Shown here: one piece after another, positions 25,302 through 35,261 of the stretch
How positions within the stretch are numbered: position 1 is the first letter of the stretch
Layout of the letters: every line of letters begins with the position of its first letter
Source of the DNA: Bacillus piscicola
GTDB lineage: Bacteria > Bacillota > Bacilli > Bacillales > Marinococcaceae
Length of the DNA stretch: 64,000 nt
NCBI RefSeq assembly: GCF_022458745.1
Contig: NZ_JAJJJF010000002.1
Coordinates: 434,001-498,000, forward strand
Direction: 5' to 3'
Made by a program: the position numbers and the translations under genes
The notes under the pieces: generated by a model
The model's database searches: none
What the model was told of the DNA's origin: nothing
The model's input: only the letters and a program-made list of their open reading frames with translations

Positions 25302-28300
25302 TTACTGTAAATACGTGAATTCTTCTTCCAGTTCGGCTGATCTTGCTGGGTCAAACATCCATTTCGCTTTTTCCAGCTCGCGGTCGGCTTCTTTGTGAAG
25401 GGAGTCGCGGCCGGACTGGGTCACTGCTTCCAAATAAGTCTGTAGAGTCTGGAATGCGGTGGCTTCAAATTCGGTGACGAGTCGCCGTGCCTCTTTACGC
25501 GTTTCTTCGACAAATGCTTCTTTCAAGGAAGCGGATCTATTATTCTCAAAGAAATCCTTGCTTGATTTATAATATTGGAGGAATTTCTCTTTATGAAACG
25601 ACACATCGTCAAAGGTTTTCCATTGGTCCTGCAACTCTAGTTGAAAGGTTGGCGGGATAATAATCAATTCCTCTTGCTGCTCTTTTTGTAAAAAATCCTC
25701 TGTATAGGCGTGCAGTTCTTGTTTGATTCGTTCTTCAATCCGAATAAAAATCGTTTCTTGCTCCTGGGATATATATTGCCGTGTAAATCCTTCTAATTCC
25801 TGGAGCGCTCCCCGTAGTTCTTGCTTCTGCTTATTTTTCGTTGTTCCTGTTAGTACAGCCGGATTAATAGCATGGGCGAAGTAATCCTGAACCATGAAGC
25901 CCGTTCTTTCGATTAAGAAAGAACATTGCTGCTGAATTTCTTCCTCCAAAGCAGGAAGCAAATACGATACATCAAATGAATCGAGACGCTCGGTGAAAGT
26001 TGCTGCTGCTTGTTGTTTCGCCTGAAGATGAGCCTCAAGTTTCTGTTTGTCCCCTTGAAGTGTATCAAGCATCTCTTTCATTTGATTGTACATATTCTCC
26101 CAACAGAAACGGATCTTGTTCAAATGAAAGGCTTTTAATTCATCCCAGGTCGTCCGTGAAAAATATTCTTCAAAGTTTAAAAACAACTGGCCTGTCTCTG
26201 ACGGGGCTTCTCCAGTTGTTTGCTTTGCTTTCAATCCTTCTTTACTTGAAAGCGCAAATAAGCGCGGCTCTTTAATACCGTTTTTCTGGAGTTGTTCTCG
26301 GACATGCTGCTTCACGCCGTTACGCTCATAAGGCGTGTCAGCAAGATCAGCTGCATTAATTACAAAAAATAGTTTATCTGTTTCAAAGTTTTCATTGGCG
26401 CGACCAATCTGTTGTAAAAAGACTTGATCCGCTTTTGAGAAGGCGTGATTGTAGTACGTTAGGTAGAAAATAGCGTCAGATTGCCGCAAATGTTCAAAAG
26501 CAACATTCGTGTGACGACCGTGTATCGAATTCACCCCTGGTGTATCAATCAGCTCCAAGCCTTTTTCTGTCCATTCGCAGTCATAATAAACGACAACTTC
26601 CTGGATCATACAAGCCTTTTCTTCCGCTGCGACCCATTCTTTCAACTTTTCTAATGTTAATTGAATTTCCGCGTCTCTTTCAGCAATGTTTTGTCGCAAG
26701 CTTTGCTGCAGCGTATACAAATAATCCGCATAGGTACGCTGATAGTTATTTAAATGGGCGGAATTTGGTTTTTTCCATGCCTCAATCTTGGCTAAATCAA
26801 GGGAGATTCCGAGTTCACGTGCGGCTGCTTTAATCTCGTCATCCAAAAATTTCTCCGTTTTCGTATGAATGATAACAGATCCATGTGGATTGTCGCTGTC
26901 ACTTTTTCGGATCCGGTTTACGGCAGCCGTTGTCGGGTGCGGGGAGACCGGAAGCACGGAATCTCCTAACATCGCGTTAATAAAGCTTGACTTTCCGGCA
27001 CTAAAAGCTCCGAATAACGAGATGACAGCATTATTGTTTTCATACTGCTTTACTAATGAGGTTAGTTGATTTTTTTCAGCGGTGAAAATCTCTCTGCCAT
27101 CGAAACGGTCCAGATAGTCACGAACATTTTCCAAAAACGAATCATCAATCACAACCTCTTTTTCAGGAAGTGCCTCCATGTCATTTTCGGCGGCGATAAC
27201 ACTTTCGTTTTCTTGCGTGATTACGATAGTTTCGCTTGAGTCGCCCGGGTAACTGCCGGAAGCGGCCTCACGCAGCAAATTTGTGAAATCCGCTGACTGC
27301 TCATGTGTCTGCAGCCATTCCTCGGAGCGACGGATATCTTCGTCATATTGTTCTTCGGTGGCCCGCCAGTTTTCCCATGCTTTCAATAGACTTTCCGAGT
27401 CTTTTTGTTTCTCTTCTAACTCAGCTGCTCTTTCTTGAAAAGCGCGGGCAATACTCGTTTCATATTCCTGAAATAAGTCCTCTGTCTCCCTCTTCAAGTG
27501 GCGGATAATCTCTTTGCTTACATTTTCTGTAAAAGTAAAAACAAAGTGGCGGTCAATTTCGGAATCCGGTGCGAACTCCTTCAATAAGTCTTCGTCCACT
27601 GCGTACGAGACAGCCTTTACTTTTTTCTCATAGTCAGCCGGGTCTTGCAAAAATGCGTTGTCCGCCTGCATCAGCATATTCCTTACATGGAATAAAAGCT
27701 GGGTTTTTATTTTATCATTTAATTCGTCGAGCAAATCTGTCGTCCTTTTTTGCTGTTCTGCTTTTGTCTTTCCTTTCGCAAAAAAGGTACCGACTTTGAA
27801 TTTAGGCTGTTGGCTTTCGAGCCATAGCCGCGCTTTTTCTGTTGTTGTGTAAGGAAACAATATCGCATTTTGAAACAACTGATCCCGTTCTTTGTATAAA
27901 TCTTGAACCGCCCGCTTCTTATCACTGTCCATATTTTCTAATTCTTGGTTCCACGTCTCTCTTTGTTTCACATCATCCGGGTCAATGCCGGCCGCTTTCG
28001 TATCTTGCTGCCATTCTTCATACGCTTCATTTTTTTCCTCGGTCAGCTTATCTACTAAGTGTAAGACCGTCCCTTCTTCCAGCCGCTTTAAGCTGTCTTC
28101 CCGTAAAGGACTACTGTTATAAATTAATGATTTCAAGTAACTTTCTAGTTTCTCATACTGATTAAAAGGATGGTCTGATTTTTTCATTGAAGTAAAAAAT
28201 ACTTCAAGCGGCTTAATTCCAAAGTTTACGAGCATGCTGCGAACAGCATTTTCGAACGATTGGAGGGTTAATTCTTTTTCATCGTGCTTATCAATTTGGT

Positions 28301-28880
28301 TAATGACGAGTATGATTGGTTTGTTTTCATTGGCAAGCTGTTTCAGAAATTCAATATTCGTTTCTGATTGGACGTGATTATAGTCTGATACGTAGACAAT
28401 AAGGTCTGTTGTTAAAAGCTGATCCATCGTAACGAGTTGATGGTTTTCATCCGTGGAATCGACTCCCGGTGTATCTAAAATTTTGCTGTGGTCACCCAAA
28501 AACGGTAAAGGTGCCTGGATTTGGATGGCGCGGACAGCTTCCCCATCCATACCCCATTTTTTAGCCTCTCCCCACGGGATCTCTTCTTCCCATACTTCTG
28601 TAACACCGTCTTGTTTGACCACTTCTAATTGAACGGGCCCGTTCTGAATGGAGATAATATTGGCACTTGTTGGTATCGGGCTCGTTGGTAATACCTCATT
28701 GCCGAGCAAACGATTTAAAAGCGTTGATTTCCCCGCTGAAAAATGCCCACAGAAAGCGACCTCAAAATATGGATCCTCTGCTTTTTTCTCTAAAACACGA
28801 AGCCGTTTTTCATCTTCTTCAAAAAACGGTAGTGCTTGTAAGGATGAAGATAGCGTCGGTTTTGTTCGTACATGTCCCAT
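25302..28880 (-). CDS. dynA: bacterial dynamin-like GTPase with two fused dynamin units
   Basis: 1192 residues, the length of B. subtilis DynA (YpbR). Two complete GTPase domains are present. The first has GHFSAGKST near residue 39, DTPGVDS and NQID; the second has GAFSAGKSS near 615, DTPGVNS and NAAD. Each is followed by long helical stalk regions. DynA tethers and fuses membranes and protects against phage and membrane damage. The ATG at 28880 has AGAGGG six bases upstream. It follows nth by 50 bases, a different neighbour from that in B. subtilis. Confidence 0.95.
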   Translation of the reverse strand: MGHVRTKPTLSSSLQALPFFEEDEKRLRVLEKKAEDPYFEVAFCGHFSAGKSTLLNRLLGNEVLPTSPIPTSANIISIQNGPVQLEVVKQDGVTEVWEEEIPWGEAKKWGMDGEAVRAIQIQAPLPFLGDHSKILDTPGVDSTDENHQLVTMDQLLTTDLIVYVSDYNHVQSETNIEFLKQLANENKPIILVINQIDKHDEKELTLQSFENAVRSMLVNFGIKPLEVFFTSMKKSDHPFNQYEKLESYLKSLIYNSSPLREDSLKRLEEGTVLHLVDKLTEEKNEAYEEWQQDTKAAGIDPDDVKQRETWNQELENMDSDKKRAVQDLYKERDQLFQNAILFPYTTTEKARLWLESQQPKFKVGTFFAKGKTKAEQQKRTTDLLDELNDKIKTQLLFHVRNMLMQADNAFLQDPADYEKKVKAVSYAVDEDLLKEFAPDSEIDRHFVFTFTENVSKEIIRHLKRETEDLFQEYETSIARAFQERAAELEEKQKDSESLLKAWENWRATEEQYDEDIRRSEEWLQTHEQSADFTNLLREAASGSYPGDSSETIVITQENESVIAAENDMEALPEKEVVIDDSFLENVRDYLDRFDGREIFTAEKNQLTSLVKQYENNNAVISLFGAFSAGKSSFINAMLGDSVLPVSPHPTTAAVNRIRKSDSDNPHGSVIIHTKTEKFLDDEIKAAARELGISLDLAKIEAWKKPNSAHLNNYQRTYADYLYTLQQSLRQNIAERDAEIQLTLEKLKEWVAAEEKACMIQEVVVYYDCEWTEKGLELIDTPGVNSIHGRHTNVAFEHLRQSDAIFYLTYYNHAFSKADQVFLQQIGRANENFETDKLFFVINAADLADTPYERNGVKQHVREQLQKNGIKEPRLFALSSKEGLKAKQTTGEAPSETGQLFLNFEEYFSRTTWDELKAFHLNKIRFCWENMYNQMKEMLDTLQGDKQKLEAHLQAKQQAAATFTERLDSFDVSYLLPALEEEIQQQCSFLIERTGFMVQDYFAHAINPAVLTGTTKNKQKQELRGALQELEGFTRQYISQEQETIFIRIEERIKQELHAYTEDFLQKEQQEELIIIPPTFQLELQDQWKTFDDVSFHKEKFLQYYKSSKDFFENNRSASLKEAFVEETRKEARRLVTEFEATAFQTLQTYLEAVTQSGRDSLHKEADRELEKAKWMFDPARSAELEEEFTYLQ

Positions 28881-28930
28881 GTGTTTCCCTCTCTTTTTCT
28901 GTTTGACAGTTTTTCCTTTATTGGTTCCCG

Positions 28931-29596
28931 TCATCTTACCGGATCTGCCTGTCTTTTTTTCATTCGTTTTTTGCCTTCTCGGCACATATCAAGCAGCGGA
29001 CAAGTTGGACACTGCGGCGCCTGCGCTTTACAGTGGTAGCGGCCGAAAAAGATTAAGCGATGATGGGTAACTGCCCACTCTTCTTTCGGTACCTTTTTCA
29101 TTAGTGTGTCTTCCACTTGCCGAACGTTGTCTTTCCAGCGGCAGATGCCGAGCCGTTTCGACACCCGTTCCACATGAGTATCTACCGCAATCGCAGGAGT
29201 CCCAAATGCTACCGAGGCTACAACATTCGCTGTTTTTCGTCCGACCCCTGCTAAATCCATTAATTCTTCCCTCGTCTTCGGCACTTCTCCGTTATGTTGG
29301 TCAATTAAGGATTGCGAGAGCTTTTTAATATTTTTTGCCTTGTTTCGAAACAAACCGATGGAACGGATATCCTGTTCGATTTCTTCGAGTGGGGCTTCAG
29401 CATATTCAGCTGGTGTTTTGTATTTTTCAAATAAACGAGGGGTTACTTTGTTGACAAGCGCATCGGTACACTGTGCGGATAAGACAACCGCAATAAGAAG
29501 CTCGAAAGCATTTGCATGCGTCAGCTCACATTCGGCGTCTGGGAACATTTCCCCTATAATCTGAAGTGCCTCATGCACTTGTTTGTTTGTCAGCAT
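28931..29596 (-). CDS. nth: endonuclease III (DNA glycosylase/AP lyase)
   Basis: 221 residues. The helix-hairpin-helix LAGVGRKTANVV carries the catalytic lysine near residue 120, and the aspartate is in VDTHVERVSKRLG near 138. A 4Fe-4S loop follows, Cys-x6-Cys-x2-Cys-x5-Cys, in CKAQAPQCPTCPLLDMC. It removes oxidised pyrimidines and nicks the AP site. It starts 18 bases after dnaD, the conserved Bacillus arrangement, but ypoC, which normally follows, is replaced by dynA. Confidence 0.95.
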   Translation of the reverse strand: MLTNKQVHEALQIIGEMFPDAECELTHANAFELLIAVVLSAQCTDALVNKVTPRLFEKYKTPAEYAEAPLEEIEQDIRSIGLFRNKAKNIKKLSQSLIDQHNGEVPKTREELMDLAGVGRKTANVVASVAFGTPAIAVDTHVERVSKRLGICRWKDNVRQVEDTLMKKVPKEEWAVTHHRLIFFGRYHCKAQAPQCPTCPLLDMCREGKKRMKKRQADPVR

Positions 29597-29614
29597 ATCT
29601 CGGTTTCTCCTTCA

Positions 29615-30301
29615 CTACGATTCATCAAGCCAATTAATATTCGGATATTTAGGGACCTGCTCATCAGCAGGCCGGTTCGCACGTTGGTAACGGCGGAATT
29701 TCTCACTATACGACTTGGCATCTTTGGACGAACGGACCCCATTTTTCTTCCACTCATGTAAAATTCGATCGATATAGCGCATATTCACTTTCCCTGACAG
29801 CACGGCTTCGCGCAATGCCATTTCGACCATTTCCGGGTGGTAGTGGTCCTGATCAAGCCAAACGGTAATCGTTTCACACTCCATCGGTGAGAGCGGCCGC
29901 GCAAATTCCTGTTCAAACATATCAAACAGTCTGCCGTCTGCGTTGGCTTCTTCTTGCGGCTCTGATTTTGTAAATACCTCACGTACGATCTGTTCGTATA
30001 ACGGGCCGAGTGAGTAAGTTTCATACATGACATGTTCATCCTGCTCTTGTTTCATTTCTAAAAAATTATTTTTAATGAGTTCACGCAGCAAATCAGAACA
30101 ATCCCCTTCTGAAATGGACATCCGTTCTGCAAGCTCCGCTGGAGTCGGGAATGGCTGATTATCGTCTATAAAACGGTTGATATGGAGGAGCAGCATCATC
30201 TCTGTCTCTTTTAAACCTATTTTAGCATAAAAATCAAGCAACAGTTTAGGAATAGAACTGTGGCCGTATTGGATGAGTGTCACGGCTTGCGCATGCTCCA
30301 T
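29615..30301 (-). CDS. dnaD: DNA replication initiation/restart protein DnaD
   Basis: 228 residues. The N-terminal winged helix (residues 1-100) has LKETEMMLLLHINRF and PTPAELAERMSIS. The C-terminal DnaD/DnaB-like domain ends with RYIDRILHEWKKNGVRS, the YxxxIxxxW DNA-binding motif. It loads with DnaB and DnaI to bring the replicative helicase to the origin and to restart sites. asnS, which lies between aspB and dnaD in B. subtilis, is absent here: only 139 bases separate dnaD from aspB. Confidence 0.95.
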   Translation of the reverse strand: MEHAQAVTLIQYGHSSIPKLLLDFYAKIGLKETEMMLLLHINRFIDDNQPFPTPAELAERMSISEGDCSDLLRELIKNNFLEMKQEQDEHVMYETYSLGPLYEQIVREVFTKSEPQEEANADGRLFDMFEQEFARPLSPMECETITVWLDQDHYHPEMVEMALREAVLSGKVNMRYIDRILHEWKKNGVRSSKDAKSYSEKFRRYQRANRPADEQVPKYPNINWLDES

Positions 30302-30440
30302 CTATTCATTCCCCTTTCCTTCAATCCCTCTGATCGGCTGTTAACATGGAACAGCCCCGAGAACACGAAGGAACTCCTGCCGACGATGCAGAAGCCCCCT
30401 TTTGAAAATATTCTCCTGACATTCATTTCTTTCGCCCCGC

Positions 30441-31628
30441 TCAGCTGTTGGAACGGCTCGTAATAAAGTGCTCCATTCGTTCCACTGCTTTTTCTAGCAA
30501 GTCCAACGAAGTGGCATACGAAAGGCGGATATTGTCGGGTGATCCAAAACCGCTGCCTGGCACAACCGCAACCTTTTCCTCTTCTAGCAGGCCGGCTACC
30601 CAGTCATCTGCTGATGCATAACCGCAATTCGTTACGGCTTCTTTCACGTTCGGGAACAGATAAAACGCGCCTTTCGGTTTCACACACGTGACGCCGGGAA
30701 TTTTTACGAGCTTCTCGTAAATTTTGTTCAGCCTCTCTTCAAAAGCTTCACGCATGTTTTCAACCGATCCATCGTCATCCGTGTAGGCCGCCATTGCGCC
30801 GTATTGGGAACTTGTCGTCGGATTGGACGTGGAATGACTGGCGAGGCTTGTCATGGCCTTGATTAACTCCTTGTTTCCAGCTGCGTAGCCGATGCGCCAG
30901 CCAGTCATTGAATGTGATTTCGATACCCCGTTTATAATCACCGTCTGTTCCTTTAGCTTTTCCGAAACTTCCGCAACGGAATAGTGTTGAGCGCCGCCGT
31001 AGGTAAGTTTTTCGTAGATTTCATCGGAAACGATCAACAGATTATGCTCAAGCGCTGCTTCCCCGATCGCTTGCAGTTCTTCTTTCGTGTACATGCTTCC
31101 TGTCGGATTACTCGGTGAGTTAAGAATGACAGCCTTTGTCCGCTCTGTAACCGCGGCTTTCAATTGTTCCGGTGTTATTTTGAAGTCATTTTCCTCACAG
31201 CCTTCTACGTAAACAGGATTCCCGCCAGCAAGTTTGACTTGTTCAGGGTAGCTTACCCAATAAGGAGTTGGGATAATCACTTCGTCTCCTTCATCAAGCA
31301 GGGCCTGAAATAATGTATACAGCGCATGTTTCGCTCCCGTGCAGACAACGATTTCTTCACGGGTGTAATCAAGCTTTTGATCCTCTTTAAATTTGCCTAT
31401 AATCGCATCTTTTAATCCCGGCAGTCCACCAGAAGGAGTGTATTTCGTGTGTCCTTCCCGCATGGAAGCTTCAGCTGCTTCTATTATGTATGCCGGGGTA
31501 TTGAAATCTGGTTCACCAGCCCCAAGGCCAATCACATCGTGCCCTTCTTCTTTTAGCGCTTTCGCCTTCGCTGTAATTGCAAGCGTCGGGGAAGGGGCGA
31601 GCGTTGATACTCGTTTTGACAACTTCAT
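30441..31628 (-). CDS. aspB: aspartate aminotransferase
   Basis: 395 residues, class I PLP aminotransferase. Motifs are GAGEPDFNTP near residue 40, NSPSNPTGS near 175, the YDE-type segment VSDEIYE, and the PLP lysine in GVSKSHSMTGWRIGY near residue 236. It converts aspartate and 2-oxoglutarate to oxaloacetate and glutamate. The ATG at 31628 has AGGAGG nine bases upstream; longer in-frame starts lie in the promoter region. It has its own promoter although ypmB and dinG precede it on the same strand. Confidence 0.93.
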   Translation of the reverse strand: MKLSKRVSTLAPSPTLAITAKAKALKEEGHDVIGLGAGEPDFNTPAYIIEAAEASMREGHTKYTPSGGLPGLKDAIIGKFKEDQKLDYTREEIVVCTGAKHALYTLFQALLDEGDEVIIPTPYWVSYPEQVKLAGGNPVYVEGCEENDFKITPEQLKAAVTERTKAVILNSPSNPTGSMYTKEELQAIGEAALEHNLLIVSDEIYEKLTYGGAQHYSVAEVSEKLKEQTVIINGVSKSHSMTGWRIGYAAGNKELIKAMTSLASHSTSNPTTSSQYGAMAAYTDDDGSVENMREAFEERLNKIYEKLVKIPGVTCVKPKGAFYLFPNVKEAVTNCGYASADDWVAGLLEEEKVAVVPGSGFGSPDNIRLSYATSLDLLEKAVERMEHFITSRSNS

Positions 31629-31689
31629 AGATTGCTTCCTCCTCGGTTTATCACTAAATTTATTACACTCATAGTCGTACATTATGCTA

Positions 31690-31718
31690 AGTTTAGTAAA
31701 GCAGCCCCACAATTTCAA
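31690..31718 (-). promoter_or_regulatory. sigma-A promoter of aspB
   Basis: On the minus strand TTGAAA (31718-31713) and TAAACT (31695-31690) are 17 bases apart, about 60 bases before the aspB ATG. Confidence 0.55.
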
Positions 31719-31789
31719 GGTTGTTTTCTCTTCATTTCCACGCTCTCCTGCCATCCTTGCGAGCGAAAAGCGACCTATCAGGTTCATAT

Positions 31790-32266
31790 TCAGGATTGCT
31801 TGAGGCTATAGCGTTTAATGAAGGTGCCGTCTTCCATCCTCATGTAGTAGTAATGGAGCCGCCCGTCTTTTTCAAATGTTATTTCGTAAAGAGGTTCATT
31901 TTTTTCGATACCAGGGGTGATACTTCTTACTTTTTTCAGTTTGAAGCGGTTCTTCACGATGGCAGCTGCTTCTTCAGGGGGGAGTGTGCTTTTTTTTCCC
32001 AGTTTCTTTACTACGTTGCCGTTCACGACAAAAAGCCATACGCGGTTCTCATTGTCGAGCACGGCGTCCCCTGTATAAACTGCTTCTTCCCCGTAATAAT
32101 ACGATACATCATGCACAGCCTGAACGTCTTCCTCCTGAAGCATGACTGCTTCTGCCTCGTTCAGTTCTTCGGCAAGTGTCGATCTTGCTGTCAAATAAAT
32201 GATAACCGCTCCGGCTATGAACAGTAGGATTAAAAAACCTGCAATCCCGATCAGCCAACGTCTCAT
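31790..32266 (-). CDS. ypmB: YpmB-like membrane-anchored protein
   Basis: 158 residues. One N-terminal membrane segment (about residues 5-26) is followed by an extracellular part with two PepSY/DUF5590-like units, around VWLFVVNGNVVKKLG and LYEITFEKDGRLHYYYM. It sits between dinG and aspB, as in B. subtilis, but the small ypmA gene normally in between is missing. The function is unknown. Confidence 0.85.
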   Translation of the reverse strand: MRRWLIGIAGFLILLFIAGAVIIYLTARSTLAEELNEAEAVMLQEEDVQAVHDVSYYYGEEAVYTGDAVLDNENRVWLFVVNGNVVKKLGKKSTLPPEEAAAIVKNRFKLKKVRSITPGIEKNEPLYEITFEKDGRLHYYYMRMEDGTFIKRYSLKQS

Positions 32267-32318
32267 TCCCTTTCTTCCTTTCTATCCCTTTTCGAGGCTT
32301 CCTTTCCCTTCTGCTGCC

Positions 32319-35123
32319 TCAAGTTAAAAAATCGGCTATTTCATCCAGGATGACATCGACCGGTTCATGGATGACTGGCAATGCAGGGAGTGATTCGGTA
32401 AAATGGCTGCCGTAACTTGACTGGATCAGCCGTTTATCAAGCACGACCACAACACCTTTATCGTTATCATGGCGGATCAGCCTGCCAAATCCTTGCTTGA
32501 AGCGTAAAACAGCCTGTGGGAGTGACACCTCGTAAAAAGGTGACCCTCCTTGAGTACGCACCTGTTCCATTCTGGCATTCTCAACAGGATCCCGTGGCGG
32601 CGAGAAAGGGAGCCTGACAATAATGAGACAACTTAAATCCTCCCCGGGAATATCAATCCCTTCCCAAAAGGCACTTGTGCCAAGTAAAATTGCGTTATCA
32701 TGTTGTTTAAAAGATTTCATCAATCTGGAGCGGCTCCCGGAGTTCACGCCTTGGGCAATAATGGTAAAGTTACTCGCCTCGTCCCATTTTTTTAATTGGT
32801 AATACGCCTTTTTTAACATATGAAAGGAAGTGAACAGAACAAGCATCTTCCCTTCCGTAATAGAGGCTCCGTGATAAATAAATTCTGCCGTTTCTTTAAT
32901 AAATGCTTTTTCGTCATCTTTTATGGCGGTAATATCTTCGGGAACAAGCAATTTTACTTTATTCGCGTAATCGTACGGAGAAGGACAGCGCAGTGTGCGG
33001 GGGCCGAAGTCAACGAGGCCCCACTTATTCATCACATATTCAAACGAACCCCTGACCGTAAGTGCCGCCGATGTCAGCACGACACTACGTTTTTTGGCGA
33101 AAAACTGGTCAGCCAAAAGTTCAGAGACATCCGCAGGACGCGCGTACAAGTAAGCGGCATTGGCGGCTCCCTTCACATCTGTTTCCATCCAGTAAACCGT
33201 GTTGTCGTCTTTCTCTGTCAATAAAGTGAATAACGTGTGGCACGCAGCACGGGCTTCAAGAACTGCCGCATGAAAATCTTGCAGCAGCTGTTTCGCTTGT
33301 TTCGTTGGTTCTACTTCCTGGAGATAATCGTAAAAGGACAGCCAGGCTTGTTCTTCTTCATCCAATAACAGCTGCACCCGCCTTACAGTCTCTTCAATGG
33401 TAACCCAATAAGAGGAACCAGCTGCGCCCGGCTGGTACGAAACCATCAGCCGTCCTACGTCGGTCCGGCTGTTTTCGTTCTTCTCCCGGCAATACTGCGA
33501 AAGCATGCGAAATAACTCGTCCGTTTCATATTTAAGGAGAGCAAAATGATCGAGACGACGTTGATACCAGGCAGGAGAAAAATGCTGTATGTTCGTCTGT
33601 TCATACATCGTCAACAGTGAAAAATAACCCGTTTTATCGACGATACCGAGCCGGTTTAGTACTTGATTTACCTGAAAGTAATCTAATTTAGACCCTAAAT
33701 GATTCGAAGCCAATTCATCAAGGTGGTGCGCCTCATCGATAATCACATATTTTGATGAAGGCAAGATGTGTTGGTCACTGCGGATGTCGGTAAATAACAG
33801 GGCGTGGTTCGTAATAATGACATCTGCTTGGCCTGCTTTTTCTCTGGCACGATGATAATACTCATGGTGAAGCCAGTTTCGGGATGATTCTGCGTATACC
33901 GTTTCATCACTTTTTACTTTTTCCCAAAAACTGCTGCCTGTTCCTCCGGCCAAATTGATCTCTTCCACATCTCCTGTTTCCGTTTCCAGCATCCAAACTA
34001 AGCATTGCGACAGCGCCAGTGTCTCTTCATATGTAGCGGGAGCCATGCTTAATACTTGCTTTAGTTTACGAAGGCACAAGTAATTGCTGCGCCCTTTCAT
34101 TAAGACAGATCGAAAAGAAAACGGCAGGACTTTCTTTAATAACGGTATCTCTTGATGCATCAGCTGTTCCTGCAGCGCAATCGTATGGGTGGAGACGATC
34201 ACCTGATTGTTCGTTTCAAGAGCAAAACGAAGTGCAGGTACAAGGTATGATAACGTCTTCCCGCTTCCTGTTCCTGCTTCGAGTAGTACGTGTTCGTGAT
34301 TGACGAGTGCCTCTTTCACCGCATTCGCCATTTCCTGTTGGCCGTCCCTCACTTCAAATTTTTCCCAGTTAGCAGCAAGCAGGCCTTTTTCCTCAAAAAA
34401 AATCCCTTCTTCGGGCCACAGCTCCCGATTTTCAGCGTCCGGTTGTCCCGTCTCTGCTCTAACAGCCAAGCCGTTAAAAACTTCAATACCAGTCTCCTCA
34501 TTAATCAACTCGTCTGATTTTTTCCCCTGGTACAAGCTCTGTAAAATCGTATATACGTCGCTTTCGAAGCCCTTTGATAAAGAAAGGAGTGACTGTAACG
34601 TAGTAGCTGGCAAATCAGCTAATTTTTTTGAGAGCATAAGCCATAGATCTGCTGTTACGAGCGCGTCACTATCGGCTTGATGAGGACGGTCATGCGAAAT
34701 GTCGAGCCATGCGGCCAATTGATTTAATTGATAACCCGGTGCTGACGGGAAAAGGATGCGCGTGCATTCCACAGTATCAATGACCGGGCCGGCAAATGAA
34801 GGAAAGCCCGCTCGTTTCAGCTCTTCGTTGATAAATGACAGATCAAACGGCACATTGTGGGCGACAAAGTAAGCTCCCTCGAGCATCTCCAACAGCTGCG
34901 GAGCTATCTGTTTAAAGGGAGGGGCATCCTTGACATCTTCCTCTGTAATGCCTGTTAATTGTTGAATAAAAACCGGGATATCATGAAACGGCTGCACGAA
35001 CGTGGAGAATGTATCCACGATACGATCACCTTCCACAACAACCGCTCCAATTTGAATGATTTTATCTCCTTTTTTTGGAGCGTTACCAGTAGTTTCTGTA
35101 TCGATAACAACAAACTTTTCCAC
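32319..35123 (-). CDS. dinG: DinG family helicase with N-terminal DEDDh exonuclease
   Basis: 934 residues from a GTG start. The N-terminal exonuclease has VIDTETTG at residue 6, HNVPFDLSF near 88 and HQADSDALVTADLW near 152. The helicase part has EAGTGSGKTLSYL (Walker A) near 283, DEAHHLDE near 465 and TSAFWEGIDIPGEDLS in the C-terminal half. No iron-sulfur cysteine cluster is apparent, as in other Firmicute DinG proteins, where the exonuclease rather than helicase activity dominates. It is involved in repair of damaged or blocked DNA. Confidence 0.93.
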   Translation of the reverse strand: MEKFVVIDTETTGNAPKKGDKIIQIGAVVVEGDRIVDTFSTFVQPFHDIPVFIQQLTGITEEDVKDAPPFKQIAPQLLEMLEGAYFVAHNVPFDLSFINEELKRAGFPSFAGPVIDTVECTRILFPSAPGYQLNQLAAWLDISHDRPHQADSDALVTADLWLMLSKKLADLPATTLQSLLSLSKGFESDVYTILQSLYQGKKSDELINEETGIEVFNGLAVRAETGQPDAENRELWPEEGIFFEEKGLLAANWEKFEVRDGQQEMANAVKEALVNHEHVLLEAGTGSGKTLSYLVPALRFALETNNQVIVSTHTIALQEQLMHQEIPLLKKVLPFSFRSVLMKGRSNYLCLRKLKQVLSMAPATYEETLALSQCLVWMLETETGDVEEINLAGGTGSSFWEKVKSDETVYAESSRNWLHHEYYHRAREKAGQADVIITNHALLFTDIRSDQHILPSSKYVIIDEAHHLDELASNHLGSKLDYFQVNQVLNRLGIVDKTGYFSLLTMYEQTNIQHFSPAWYQRRLDHFALLKYETDELFRMLSQYCREKNENSRTDVGRLMVSYQPGAAGSSYWVTIEETVRRVQLLLDEEEQAWLSFYDYLQEVEPTKQAKQLLQDFHAAVLEARAACHTLFTLLTEKDDNTVYWMETDVKGAANAAYLYARPADVSELLADQFFAKKRSVVLTSAALTVRGSFEYVMNKWGLVDFGPRTLRCPSPYDYANKVKLLVPEDITAIKDDEKAFIKETAEFIYHGASITEGKMLVLFTSFHMLKKAYYQLKKWDEASNFTIIAQGVNSGSRSRLMKSFKQHDNAILLGTSAFWEGIDIPGEDLSCLIIVRLPFSPPRDPVENARMEQVRTQGGSPFYEVSLPQAVLRFKQGFGRLIRHDNDKGVVVVLDKRLIQSSYGSHFTESLPALPVIHEPVDVILDEIADFLT

Positions 35124-35261
35124 TTTCCATCCCGGCCTTTCTAAAAATCCTTGCTGCCGATTCTATGTATTCGTTTTATCCTAATTATCGCAATGCTGCC
35201 CCTTAAGCAGCCGGCAATCACAGTTGCAATTATGCAAACTCCTATTGGGACAGCGTGTCTG

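Noticed and set aside
30302-30440. Possible degraded asnS between dnaD and aspB
   Set aside because: The gap is only 139 bases and no synthetase motif is present.
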